Shown here: positions 1 to 5,797 of the stretch, piece by piece | Layout: the number at the start of each line of letters is the position of its first letter | Numbering within the stretch: the first letter of the stretch is position 1 | Assembly: GCA_002683155.1 (NCBI GenBank) | Contig: NYST01000072.1 | Coordinates: 1-7,763 of the forward strand | Source: Methanobacteriota archaeon | GTDB taxonomy: Archaea; Thermoplasmatota; Poseidoniia; Poseidoniales; Thalassarchaeaceae | Direction of reading: 5' to 3' | DNA: 7,763 nt | Made by a program: the position numbers and the translations under genes | Notes under the pieces: generated by a model | Told to the model about the DNA's origin: nothing | Seen by the model: the letters and a program-made list of their open reading frames with translations, nothing else | Databases searched by the model: none

Positions 1-99
1 GAAATTTGGAGGATCCTTCGCCGACTTCTCATCCGCCTTTCGTTCGGGGTCCTCTTTTACAAAGGACACTCGCCACCCAAAAGGGCAGAGATGATTGAC
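1..99. repeat. closure overlap, left copy (identical to 7665-7763)
   Basis: Bases 1-99 are identical to the last 99 bases. The identity lies inside integrase coding sequence and the frame is the same in both copies. An exact overlap of 99 is what a de Bruijn-graph assembler leaves when it closes a circular path at k of about 99, so it marks the window as one full turn. Confidence 0.9.
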
Positions 100-618
100 C
101 GCAAACTCAAGCGACTGTTCACCGTGTTCATCTCGCCAAGCTCCGCTGAGGATGTTACGAACGTCGCACTCGTACTGGCATGCCTCCACCCAGAGCGTCC
201 CCGGGCACTGCGCGATCTCGAGATTCGTAAGCCCGCCCAGAATGCACACCTTCACGTCCGCCTCTGCACCGCCGTTGTCTTGGGGCCTTCCCCTCTCCGA
301 CACCTGCCGCGCAAAACAGCCAACACTCTCCAGCCACTCTTTGACCTCACCGCGAAGCTCCTTGCCACCGTCTGACAGCAACATACCCAACGCGCCGCGT
401 ACTCTCAGGCTGAATTCCTGTAGCTTTTCCTTCACTTGTGTGCTGTGCTTGCTCACGATTCCGTAGCAGTAAAGGTACTTACCCTTACTGGTTGCTCCGG
501 CGCCCGCTTCCTGATCCAGCTTCCGCACGACGAGCAAGTACCGATTCCGCTGCCACCCAGCAGGCTTCACCGGTCCATGTGTGTCCGCCCTCCAGCGAAC
601 GCGCCCAAGCGGATCGTC
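1..618 (-). other. integrase catalytic core (DD35E), continues past base 1 to 7557
   Basis: Residues about 1560-1765, completed by 1766-1801 at 7664-7557. RADTHGP supplies the first Asp (D1571, in the H-x-D-x-x-GP context), LLSDGGKEL the second (D1642), and RPQDNGGAEADVK the Glu (E1678). D1642 and E1678 are separated by exactly 35 residues. LWVEACQYECDVRNIL matches the W.EA...A.Y..N motif. CPFGWRVSF starts the C-terminal region, which continues across the overlap to NRAVVGMFGG, matching the copia segment around the G.FLGY motif. The enzyme inserts element cDNA into the host genome. All catalytic residues are intact. Confidence 0.9.
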
Positions 619-3600
619 ATGCTCCTCCTTCACCGCCTTCGATGCCGGAAAACGCCGCTGACCAGCTACTCGTCGTTTGTCACCAACCGTCTCTCCGTTT
701 GCCCGATGTTGGCACACTGCATCCCTCGCGAACGCGTCTCCTTGATCTCGACCCATCTTCGTCTTGATCTTCTCCCGAAGCTGATTGACCGTCATGTACG
801 CCTCCGATGGAATATCCGACTCCAAATCGAACTCGCCCTCCGTGAAGTTCGCTACGTCCTCTGCGTCCACAATCTCCACTTGGTAGTCCAATTGCTCCAA
901 CTCTCCGATCAACTCGCCGATGCGTGCGTCCACCTCACCAGAAACGTCCATGGTCGAATACACGTCGAGGATATCCGTCGGTACGACAGCCGCCTGCATA
1001 CGCCCCAACTCGAAAGCTTCACGACTCAACGGCTTGCCACTCATGAAGTCCCCGACATATGCCTTGCCAGAGATCCACCTCAGCACGTGTTCTTCCTGTG
1101 AGTAGACATCACTCAGGAAAGACAACTTAATGCCGTGGGATCGCCGACTGTGTGCAATATTGGTTGACAACCCGCCTTTAGCCAGGCACTGTATCAAACC
1201 CATATTGTCCTCATGGGAATCGATGCCAACCGTCTGTACCCCTGTGGATTCTTGTACGTGGTCGCAGATGCCTAACGCACTCTTAGTCGCCAGAAGGAGA
1301 CTTCCGGCCTCTGCTTCCTGCGTACACAACGCCGTACTCTGCATCCCCTTGCACCTCCAGTGTACCGGAGCGATCGTACCGAAGCCTCCTGTGAGGTATG
1401 TGATAAAGCCATTGATTGACTTCCGGGTAAGACGACACGGTGCAACTGAAGCGTCCGGATTGGTCAATGGTCGCAACCTCCCAACGTCTCTCGTGTCCAC
1501 CACCGAGATGATGCCATACTCCGCCGTCTGATGAACGTACCGCATAAACCGAATGAGATCCAAGTCCGACTGCAAGCTCCATCGACAGAACGCCGACTCC
1601 AAAGCTCGGATTGCTGGGGCAAGGTCTGGTCTCGTGCATTGCGAAGCGTATGAGACGGAAAGCACAAAGTGCTTGGCTACGTTCTCGAAAACGCCCTTGA
1701 CTGGATTCGCCAACGCCTGCGCCTCGTCCTTGTTCGGGACCGTCTCTCCCCCCTTGCGTACCGGTGGGGGCTCCTTCATCGAGGACGCAACCTTCTTGGT
1801 CTTGATACCCGTGGAACCGAAAAACTCCGTGGCCACCTTCTCGCAGAACTCCGATTGGTCTTCAACCAGGATTCGACAAGTGTCCGAAATCCACCGTTCG
1901 CGCTTTCGGACCCCTCCGTAACGTTGCGGCAGTCCTTCCACCCCGTCGCCGTCTAGCTTCGAGTGTATTTCGACCCATACGTCCGGCGTCCGATCCTTCT
2001 TCGCTCCCAGCATGATGTCATCGACAATCACCGACAATCCCTCGCGGTGCTCCCTCTCTTTGTTCGCCTCCTGTGCCCGATCTCCGGCCGCCTGCATGTC
2101 CGCGTGCTTTCCCGCCAACAACGAATGCTGCACCTTCTTCAGCTCGACCGCAAGCTCCCTGGCTTCCTCCTTGGTCAGCGAAGTTCGAACGACCGAATCT
2201 CCGAGGCACGTCTCGTAGGCGTCAAACCTCACCCCACGACGCGTCTCGATCTCCGTCCCCTCATCGCACAGATACCAAAGGACCTCATCACCTTTATAAA
2301 CTCTCAAGAAAAGTTCATTCGGTTGGAGATTGATAAAGCACGAAGAAGGCGGGATGCTTGCTTTTGACTTCTCGCATACAACAATGCTGGAACGGTCAAG
2401 CTTAAGATCAAAGACCTCTGAATGCACATCACTCAACTCTGGTACTTCCGGGAAAAGTGGGGTCGGTGTGAAATAGGAAAGTTCATCTGCGCAAACGTGA
2501 CCGTTTTGAACCTTCGCTAAATGCTTCAACACCGAAGATGCTTTGCCAGATGGCAAGGCATTCCACACTTGTACTCCACACGGCGACTCCTCAGCGACCA
2601 ACTTCTTCGCCAAGCAATCCCGCGTCCAATGTGATGGAGATCCGCAAGCAAAACATGGACGATCCACCGAAGGTCCACCGTTCGTGTCCTTGATGTCCAC
2701 CTGCGAGCTGCACGCCTCCTCGAGCGTAAAGAGCGCCTCCTCGATCGCATCGATCTCAGCCGTCTTAGCCTCGGAAGAATCGACGCGAGAACCTTTCGCA
2801 TCGCTAATTTCCTGAGCACTGACCATCGGTTTCCCATTCTCCAAATCCAAATGAACACTCGAAATATGCCCTTGATCATTTGTGACATGAATGTGCGGTC
2901 CGGCTGCTAAGCCAAGCTCGTTGACGTGCGCGGGATTGACCCACGTAAAAGATTGCCCGTCTTCAACCATGAGATTCATCCCAATCAGCGGAACTCCACT
3001 GTCGGCTACGTTCACTTTTCTCGGGCCGATGGGAGTGCTAGCTAACGCTTTTTGCACATCTACACGGCCGTTGGAGGTGCTCAGCTTCGCCTTCTCGTCC
3101 AACTCCTTCAGCGTCAGCAGCTTCTGGTCACCATGCCTGATTACCACCGTGTTACAACACGAATCCACGCCGAATTTGATGCTCTTCGGGTCTGTGGGCA
3201 CGGCACCAGCTGCGAATGCAACCTCTGATTGTTCGACCGCAAACTTTGCTTCTTTGTCCTCGTGGACTCCGAATATGCACTGTTTCTTCTTCAAATAGGA
3301 ACACTCCTTGCCATGTGCACACTTCAGACCCTGGAATTTCTTTACAAGTTCTGGATCGTGTGAGAAGGCGCATTTGTCTCCCTCTTTGCATGAATTGAAG
3401 GTTACCATTGCTGCGCACACTCGCGAACCTTTCCCCTTGCCCTTGCCGTTGCCGCCCTTGGGTTTCTCCTTGTCCTTCGCCGCCTTGTCAGCCAGCTTCG
3501 CCTCCTCTGCCCGCTTGGCCTCCTCCGCGATCTTGGCCGCCTGCGCCTGCTTGTCTCGCTCGGATTGCATTCGCCTCCTGCAGTCCTTCGTTGCGTGTCC

Positions 3601-5295
3601 GTCGATCTTGCAGTAGGTGCAATGCAGCGTAGGTTCGGCGTTGCCGTGCAAGCGCAAGTGGGCATATCTGTGCTGGGCAAAGCCCTGGCACGCGAAGAAA
3701 AGCGTCTGAACGTAGCTCCAGCTAGTTCGGGGGTACGGCTTGAAGTTCTCGGGCTGTCGGAAATAGTAGTCCAAGTCCTCCTTGACGAGCGTGTGCTTCT
3801 TCATCGTCTCTTCGATTGCCTGGAGCAGCGCCGAGAAGTCGTCACTTTCACTAACGAACCCAGGATTGAAGGCATCTTCGACCGACTGCCTCCAGTTTGC
3901 AAGCGTGGTGTACAAAGCACGAGAGGTGCAATCTTTGGAAGAAAATAGCAACTTTACGTACTCGCTCTTGCTAACCGGATCTGATAGACAGTAATGCTTC
4001 ATGGTTTCGAACAGACACCAGGTCATGAAACTCCCGCCCCGGTGGTCAAAAGCGTTCGTTGCTTGAATGACAATCCCCCCAGGTAGCTTAGCAACTGTCG
4101 GGCCTGTAAGCTCTGCTGCATGTTCACCTTCAACGCGGCTGAGCTGAAGCATCTCGGGAGCGATCGCCTCCCTCACACTGGTCACTGCGGGTACCCATCG
4201 TTCCCATGCAGCCCAAGCAGCCTGTTCGTGTTTCAGAAAAAGCAAACGTCCGAAACTTGCAGCAGAATCCCAAGCAACTCCCGTAACCGAAAGCCAGCTA
4301 AGAACAGCTTCGTGAGCTGCCTTGCCTGATCCATGGCTTGACTGCAAAGGTTTCACAATCAATTTGCGGGAATCACACCTTGGGGCTTGTTGTTGGACTT
4401 GTGCGGGTGGTTGAACTTGAATCGGAGTCGGAGCCACGGGCGGAGTCTGCTCGTGCTGCTGCTGCTGCTGCTGCACATGCTGGGCGTCGAGCGCGCGCTT
4501 CATCTCAAGAGAAGAGACCTGCAATCGTACGCTCGCCATGTCATCTCCCATCTTTTGGATTTCACCCGCTAACCCAGCCACCGTAGTGTTGAGGCTCTTG
4601 ATGGCACCCATGGTAGTCTCCATCAGCCCCGTCACCCATCCCAGCCCCTGTTCCTGGTCTCCCACATTCTGGCCCTTGGCCCGCACAGGCGAAAGGAACT
4701 CGATCGCCGTGTCCTTCTCCTCCTGCTTCTTCAAACGCTCCGCGTCGTCGCGATCTTCGTCCGAAGTAGCATATTGATGATATACTGTACCGGTCCTCCC
4801 AGTACCGATACGTACACCTCCAGCTGCTGCACTTGCACTTGAGGCTACACCTGTAGCCTTGGGCTCAGTACCTGTATGGGCTCCTTTCAAATGCTCATTT
4901 TCCTCTTTGAAATTCAACCCTGCTCCATCTTGTGGTGAATCATCCTTTGCAGACTCTGGTAGCGTGCCAAGTACATTTGCAGCGTATTCCCGTGAAACAA
5001 AGACACCCTTGTCTAAATCTCGATACCGTTGTGCCTTCCCATCCCAAACAACTTTCGATGTCTTCGAAGCAACAGATACATAACCAATGGATTCAACGTC
5101 ATCCAAGTCGCCTAAAGTAGAAGGCGCTCTAGAAGGCAAATCTTGAGGTCTCTGTACTGCTTGTAGGTAGGGAGGAAGGAATGCAGGTCGGCCGACAGGC
5201 TGATCTGCACCATCTTGTGCACCATGTGTTTCCAGCTTCTCAACCTTCCGCTGATCACGAAGTATGTTGAACTTGCTTTGCTTTGAGAACGACAT
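1..5295 (-). CDS. Gag-Pol polyprotein, N-terminal part (residues 1-1765), continues at 7664
   Basis: The frame opens at ATG 5295-5293. The preceding in-frame stop is TAG at 5319-5317, and this is the first Met after it. It reads 1765 codons without a stop and leaves the window at base 1. Because bases 1-99 equal 7665-7763, the frame continues without shift at 7664. Domains in order are Gag (1-545), CCHC knuckle (559-572), K/A/E-rich helix and GK-rich run (573-625), CCCH finger(s) (627-678), aspartic protease (about 703-800), second CCHC knuckle (881-894), charged spacer (about 900-1085), RT C-terminal part with IVDD (1086-1265), RNase H (about 1270-1425), acidic linker, and integrase core (D1571, D1642, E1678). 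Gag and Pol share one frame, as in copia and Tnt1, so no frameshift is needed. Those elements encode roughly 1300-1400 residues, so 2144 is very long. The odd points are the domain order, the changed protease motif and the GC3 mosaic. Confidence 0.9.
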   Translation of the reverse strand, partial: MSFSKQSKFNILRDQRKVEKLETHGAQDGADQPVGRPAFLPPYLQAVQRPQDLPSRAPSTLGDLDDVESIGYVSVASKTSKVVWDGKAQRYRDLDKGVFVSREYAANVLGTLPESAKDDSPQDGAGLNFKEENEHLKGAHTGTEPKATGVASSASAAAGGVRIGTGRTGTVYHQYATSDEDRDDAERLKKQEEKDTAIEFLSPVRAKGQNVGDQEQGLGWVTGLMETTMGAIKSLNTTVAGLAGEIQKMGDDMASVRLQVSSLEMKRALDAQHVQQQQQQHEQTPPVAPTPIQVQPPAQVQQQAPRCDSRKLIVKPLQSSHGSGKAAHEAVLSWLSVTGVAWDSAASFGRLLFLKHEQAAWAAWERWVPAVTSVREAIAPEMLQLSRVEGEHAAELTGPTVAKLPGGIVIQATNAFDHRGGSFMTWCLFETMKHYCLSDPVSKSEYVKLLFSSKDCTSRALYTTLANWRQSVEDAFNPGFVSESDDFSALLQAIEETMKKHTLVKEDLDYYFRQPENFKPYPRTSWSYVQTLFFACQGFAQHRYAHLRLHGNAEPTLHCTYCKIDGHATKDCRRRMQSERDKQAQAAKIAEEAKRAEEAKLADKAAKDKEKPKGGNGKGKGKGSRVCAAMVTFNSCKEGDKCAFSHDPELVKKFQGLKCAHGKECSYLKKKQCIFGVHEDKEAKFAVEQSEVAFAAGAVPTDPKSIKFGVDSCCNTVVIRHGDQKLLTLKELDEKAKLSTSNGRVDVQKALASTPIGPRKVNVADSGVPLIGMNLMVEDGQSFTWVNPAHVNELGLAAGPHIHVTNDQGHISSVHLDLENGKPMVSAQEISDAKGSRVDSSEAKTAEIDAIEEALFTLEEACSSQVDIKDTNGGPSVDRPCFACGSPSHWTRDCLAKKLVAEESPCGVQVWNALPSGKASSVLKHLAKVQNGHVCADELSYFTPTPLFPEVPELSDVHSEVFDLKLDRSSIVVCEKSKASIPPSSCFINLQPNELFLRVYKGDEVLWYLCDEGTEIETRRGVRFDAYETCLGDSVVRTSLTKEEARELAVELKKVQHSLLAGKHADMQAAGDRAQEANKEREHREGLSVIVDDIMLGAKKDRTPDVWVEIHSKLDGDGVEGLPQRYGGVRKRERWISDTCRILVEDQSEFCEKVATEFFGSTGIKTKKVASSMKEPPPVRKGGETVPNKDEAQALANPVKGVFENVAKHFVLSVSYASQCTRPDLAPAIRALESAFCRWSLQSDLDLIRFMRYVHQTAEYGIISVVDTRDVGRLRPLTNPDASVAPCRLTRKSINGFITYLTGGFGTIAPVHWRCKGMQSTALCTQEAEAGSLLLATKSALGICDHVQESTGVQTVGIDSHEDNMGLIQCLAKGGLSTNIAHSRRSHGIKLSFLSDVYSQEEHVLRWISGKAYVGDFMSGKPLSREAFELGRMQAAVVPTDILDVYSTMDVSGEVDARIGELIGELEQLDYQVEIVDAEDVANFTEGEFDLESDIPSEAYMTVNQLREKIKTKMGRDQGDAFARDAVCQHRANGETVGDKRRVAGQRRFPASKAVKEEHDDPLGRVRWRADTHGPVKPAGWQRNRYLLVVRKLDQEAGAGATSKGKYLYCYGIVSKHSTQVKEKLQEFSLRVRGALGMLLSDGGKELRGEVKEWLESVGCFARQVSERGRPQDNGGAEADVKVCILGGLTNLEIAQCPGTLWVEACQYECDVRNILSGAWRDEHGEQSLEFAVNHLCPFGWRVSFVKEDPERKADEKSAKDPPNF
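619..1020 (-). other. acidic linker between RNase H and integrase core, no HHCC finger
   Basis: Residues about 1426-1559. The region is rich in Asp, Glu, Val and Ile, then becomes basic (KIKTKMGRD, GDKRR). Copia integrases begin with an H-x-H...C-x2-C zinc domain in the place just before the catalytic core. Here only C1528 and H1530 occur in an otherwise suggestive context, so that domain looks lost or too diverged to see. Confidence 0.5.
1021..1488 (-). other. RNase H domain, copia type
   Basis: Residues about 1270-1425. It aligns by eye with the copia RNase H: NPDASV for the D-A-D-W box (D1281), KSINGFITYL for STSGYVF, STALCTQEAEAG for the A.STAEAEY box (E1329 or E1327), DSHEDNMGLI for the DN box (D1363), and VGDFMSGKPL for the ADxLTKPL box (D1416). 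All acidic positions expected for catalysis are present, so it should be able to degrade the RNA strand during reverse transcription. It directly follows the RT connection, as usual. What follows it is integrase and not the LTR, which is abnormal for copia. Confidence 0.88.
1501..2040 (-). other. reverse transcriptase, C-terminal part (motif C, thumb, connection)
   Basis: Residues 1086-1265. SVIVDDIMLG is motif C, with D1092 and D1093 as two of the three catalytic aspartates; the usual YVDD tyrosine is Ile. It is followed by RYGGV, matching the copia FLGL segment, then a CRILVEDQSEFCEKV stretch matching the I.L.Q..Y...LL motif. CTRPDLAPAI corresponds to the TRPDI motif and RFMRYVHQTAEYG to the RYLKGT...G motif. 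The order and spacing match the second half of copia RVT_2 and the connection to RNase H. Motifs A and B are absent upstream and are found at 6525-7181. Confidence 0.85.
2041..2613 (-). other. unrecognised spacer between protease and RT C-terminal part
   Basis: Residues about 895-1085. No known family is recognised. The first half is mixed polar with scattered Cys. Residues 1040-1085 are charged (many K, E, R, Q, A) and look helical or coiled-coil. Neither an integrase HHCC finger nor RT motif A or B is present. Codon use changes inside the segment: 8 of 20 codons end in G or C at 2281-2340, against 17 of 20 at 2101-2160. This suggests the join between gag-protease and permuted Pol may lie near 2270. 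Confidence 0.5.
2614..2655 (-). other. second CCHC zinc knuckle, downstream of the protease
   Basis: Residues 881-894 read CFACGSPSHWTRDC, an exact C-x2-C-x4-H-x4-C knuckle (C881, C884, H889, C894). Copia elements place knuckles in nucleocapsid, before the protease. Here one lies about 170 residues after D711, inside the spacer where integrase would normally start. It may be a relic of a second Gag-like segment joined during the rearrangement, or an added nucleic-acid-binding module. Confidence 0.85.
2896..3189 (-). other. aspartic protease domain with altered active-site motif
   Basis: Residues about 703-800. The segment FGVDSCCNTVVI matches the start of a copia protease, whose usual form is a D-S-G-A or D-S-G-C core preceded by hydrophobic residues. 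D711 is the expected catalytic aspartate. It is followed by an STSNGRV stretch, then PLIGMNLMVEDG, which corresponds to the LLSV.QL..DG segment at the end of copia proteases. The glycine of the D-S/T-G triad is Cys (C713, codon TGT; GGT to TGT is one change). The triad glycine is nearly invariant, so activity is doubtful unless a variant fold tolerates it. Position directly after Gag fits the protease that would release Pol. Confidence 0.65.
3262..3321 (-). other. possible second, non-canonical CCCH finger
   Basis: Residues 659-678 place C659, C665, C673 and H678 in a C-x5-C-x7-C-x4-H arrangement, 12 residues after the canonical CCCH finger. Tandem CCCH fingers are common in cellular proteins, so this may be a diverged second copy. 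The spacing is not standard and metal binding is uncertain. Confidence 0.4.
3358..3417 (-). other. CCCH-type zinc finger in Gag
   Basis: Residues 627-646 fit the canonical C-x8-C-x5-C-x3-H spacing exactly (C627, C636, C642, H646), ending CAFSHDP, the usual close of a CCCH finger. Such fingers bind single-stranded RNA in cellular mRNA regulators. Copia Gags normally carry only the CCHC knuckle, so this is an added RNA-binding module, perhaps captured from a host gene. Confidence 0.85.
3421..3579 (-). other. K/A/E-rich helix and GK-rich basic run after the knuckle
   Basis: Residues 573-625. The first two thirds alternate Ala with Lys and Glu (for example AEEAKRAEEAK), as in a single long alpha helix or coiled coil. 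It then becomes a Lys/Gly run with KGKGKGKG. The charge suggests RNA binding, but this is inference. GC3 is high here (16-18 of 20 codons per 60-bp line at 3421-3540), in contrast to the flanking Gag and protease sequence. Confidence 0.55.
3580..3621 (-). other. Gag CCHC zinc knuckle (nucleocapsid)
   Basis: Residues 559-572 read CTYCKIDGHATKDC, an exact C-x2-C-x4-H-x4-C knuckle (C559, C562, H567, C572). In retroelement Gags this binds the element RNA and packages it. It is followed at once by a basic patch (RRR). Confidence 0.9.
3661..5295 (-). other. Gag region: N-terminal tail, Q/P-rich segment and capsid-like domain
   Basis: Residues 1-545 of the polyprotein. The first 160 residues are polar, with a Gly/Ala/Ser-rich end, and look disordered. 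Residues 180-265 are charged and amphipathic and could form a coiled coil. Next come a run of six Gln (near 275-280) and a Pro/Gln/Val-rich stretch to about 305. Residues about 320-545 are rich in Trp, Phe and Leu and end just before the zinc knuckle. That is where copia-type Gag has its helical capsid/UBN2-like domain, which packs into virus-like particles. I recognise no capsid family from the sequence alone, so the role is inferred from position. Third-position GC is low through most of this part, unlike Pol. Confidence 0.6.
4456..4473. repeat. (CTG)6 microsatellite encoding six Gln in Gag
   Basis: Six perfect CTG units on the plus strand read as CAG on the coding strand, giving six Gln near residues 275-280, next to a Pro/Gln/Val-rich stretch. 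It should be length-polymorphic among copies and probably forms part of a flexible linker before the capsid-like region. Confidence 0.85.
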
Positions 5296-5344
5296 GATTG
5301 TATTCGTCCAGAAGAGCTACCAACCGAACTCCGTGCCGCGGCTA
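5296..5344 (-). other. short 5' leader before the gag ATG
   Basis: The stretch between the proposed primer site and the ATG is about 50 bp. It contains the in-frame stop at 5319-5317 that fixes the ATG at 5295 as the first possible start. The context around the ATG is AATC-ATG-T, which is not a strong Kozak context. Confidence 0.5.
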
Positions 5345-5361
5345 GTTAAAGAACATATCCA
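5345..5361 (-). promoter_or_regulatory. candidate tRNA primer-binding site
   Basis: TGGATATGTTC begins directly after the putative LTR end. A PBS starts with TGG because tRNAs end in CCA. I cannot match the rest to a tRNA acceptor stem. A rival is TGGTAGCTC at 5323-5315, whose first seven bases equal the start of the complement of initiator tRNA-Met from several eukaryotes. Copia elements may also use an internal tRNA-Met fragment. Confidence 0.2.
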
Positions 5362-5397
5362 TGGGCTAGCTACACCCGCAAACATGCATAACTTGAG

Positions 5398-5471
5398 CCA
5401 ATCCGTAAGGATTGGAATTGACCCAAGTCACGCGAAAACTGCTTCGAAATACTACCGGTCACGTTACCGGT
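5398..5471. repeat. cluster of three short inverted repeats in the leader/R-U5 region
   Basis: CCAATCC-GTAA-GGATTGG (5398-5415, 7-bp perfect stem), TGAC-CCAA-GTCA (5419-5430) and ACCGGT-CACGTT-ACCGGT (5454-5471) follow one another. In the minus-strand transcript they would fold into three consecutive hairpins upstream of the gag ATG. Retroelement leaders often carry such structures for packaging or dimerisation, and that role is inference. Confidence 0.6.
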
Positions 5472-5561
5472 TTTTGGTCTTGCTTAACCCTTTTTATGAA
5501 AACAAATCCTGTGCCTTTTACCGCTGCTTTCTTCAAAATAACTCAAATAATACAACGATCG

Positions 5562-5568
5562 TTTTATA
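5562..5568 (-). promoter_or_regulatory. TATA box of the LTR promoter
   Basis: The minus strand reads CTCTATAAAACG here. It is the best TATA match between the polypurine tract and the ATG. It would set transcription start near 5535-5540, leaving a leader of about 240 nt before the gag ATG at 5295. No trans-splicing or capping site can be read from the sequence. Confidence 0.5.
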
Positions 5569-5597
5569 GAGACAAATGAGGGCGTCACGGATTTACG

Positions 5598-5607
5598 CCC
5601 CCCCCCC
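5598..5607. repeat. homopolymer C10 (G10 on the coding strand) with adjacent inverted repeat
   Basis: Ten consecutive C on the plus strand. GGGCGT (5580-5585) and ACGCCC (5595-5600) next to it form a 6-bp inverted repeat. The tract is about 30 bp upstream of the TATA box. Its length is likely to vary between copies or by sequencing error. It is non-coding, so no frame depends on it. Confidence 0.7.
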
Positions 5608-5691
5608 TGAATTTTCCGGGGCCGAAATACATGTGCGAGTTCTCTTGCTGACAGCTGAATAAGACTTTTCCAGCTACTTAAGGGAAATATA

Positions 5692-5703
5692 ATGGCATGC
5701 CAT
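5692..5703. repeat. 12-bp perfect palindrome in the putative U3
   Basis: ATGGCATGCCAT is its own reverse complement. It lies about 130 bp upstream of the TATA box, a reasonable place for a dimeric transcription-factor site. Function is unknown. Confidence 0.4.
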
Positions 5704-5797
5704 GGGACTCCCAAACACGCCTCACCTTAATAGGTGCGAAAAGTACACGAAAAGAATAACTACAGGGGAATGCATCTTCTTGTTTCTTTTGTATCCA

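Larger units (their letters stand above)
5362..5797 (-). repeat. putative LTR (single copy visible)
   Basis: The boundaries are inferred, because only one copy exists in this circular unit. A 26-nt polypurine tract ends at 5798 and is followed directly by TGGATAC at 5797, the expected tract-TG junction. At the other side, GCCCA ends at 5362 and is followed by TGGATATG, giving TGG...CCA inverted termini and a TGG primer-site start. The interval is 436 bp and contains a TATA box about 230 bp in, which would make U3 about 260 bp and R-U5 about 170 bp. Other CA/TGG pairs nearby (for example near 5324) could be the true right end. Confidence 0.35.

Noticed and set aside
1..99. Terminal direct repeats as LTRs
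   Set aside because: The 99-bp repeat codes for the integrase C-terminal region in frame and has no TG...CA ends. It is a circular-assembly overlap.
436..1101. Plus-strand open frame of 221 codons opposite integrase and RNase H
   Set aside because: Antisense shadow of strongly supported integrase and RNase H motifs. Composition is Arg/Leu/His-rich and there is no recognisable motif.
2526..2888. Minus-strand 120-residue Arg-rich frame
   Set aside because: Out of frame with the polyprotein and overlapping the CCHC knuckle. Arg/Ser-rich low-complexity content typical of a shifted frame.
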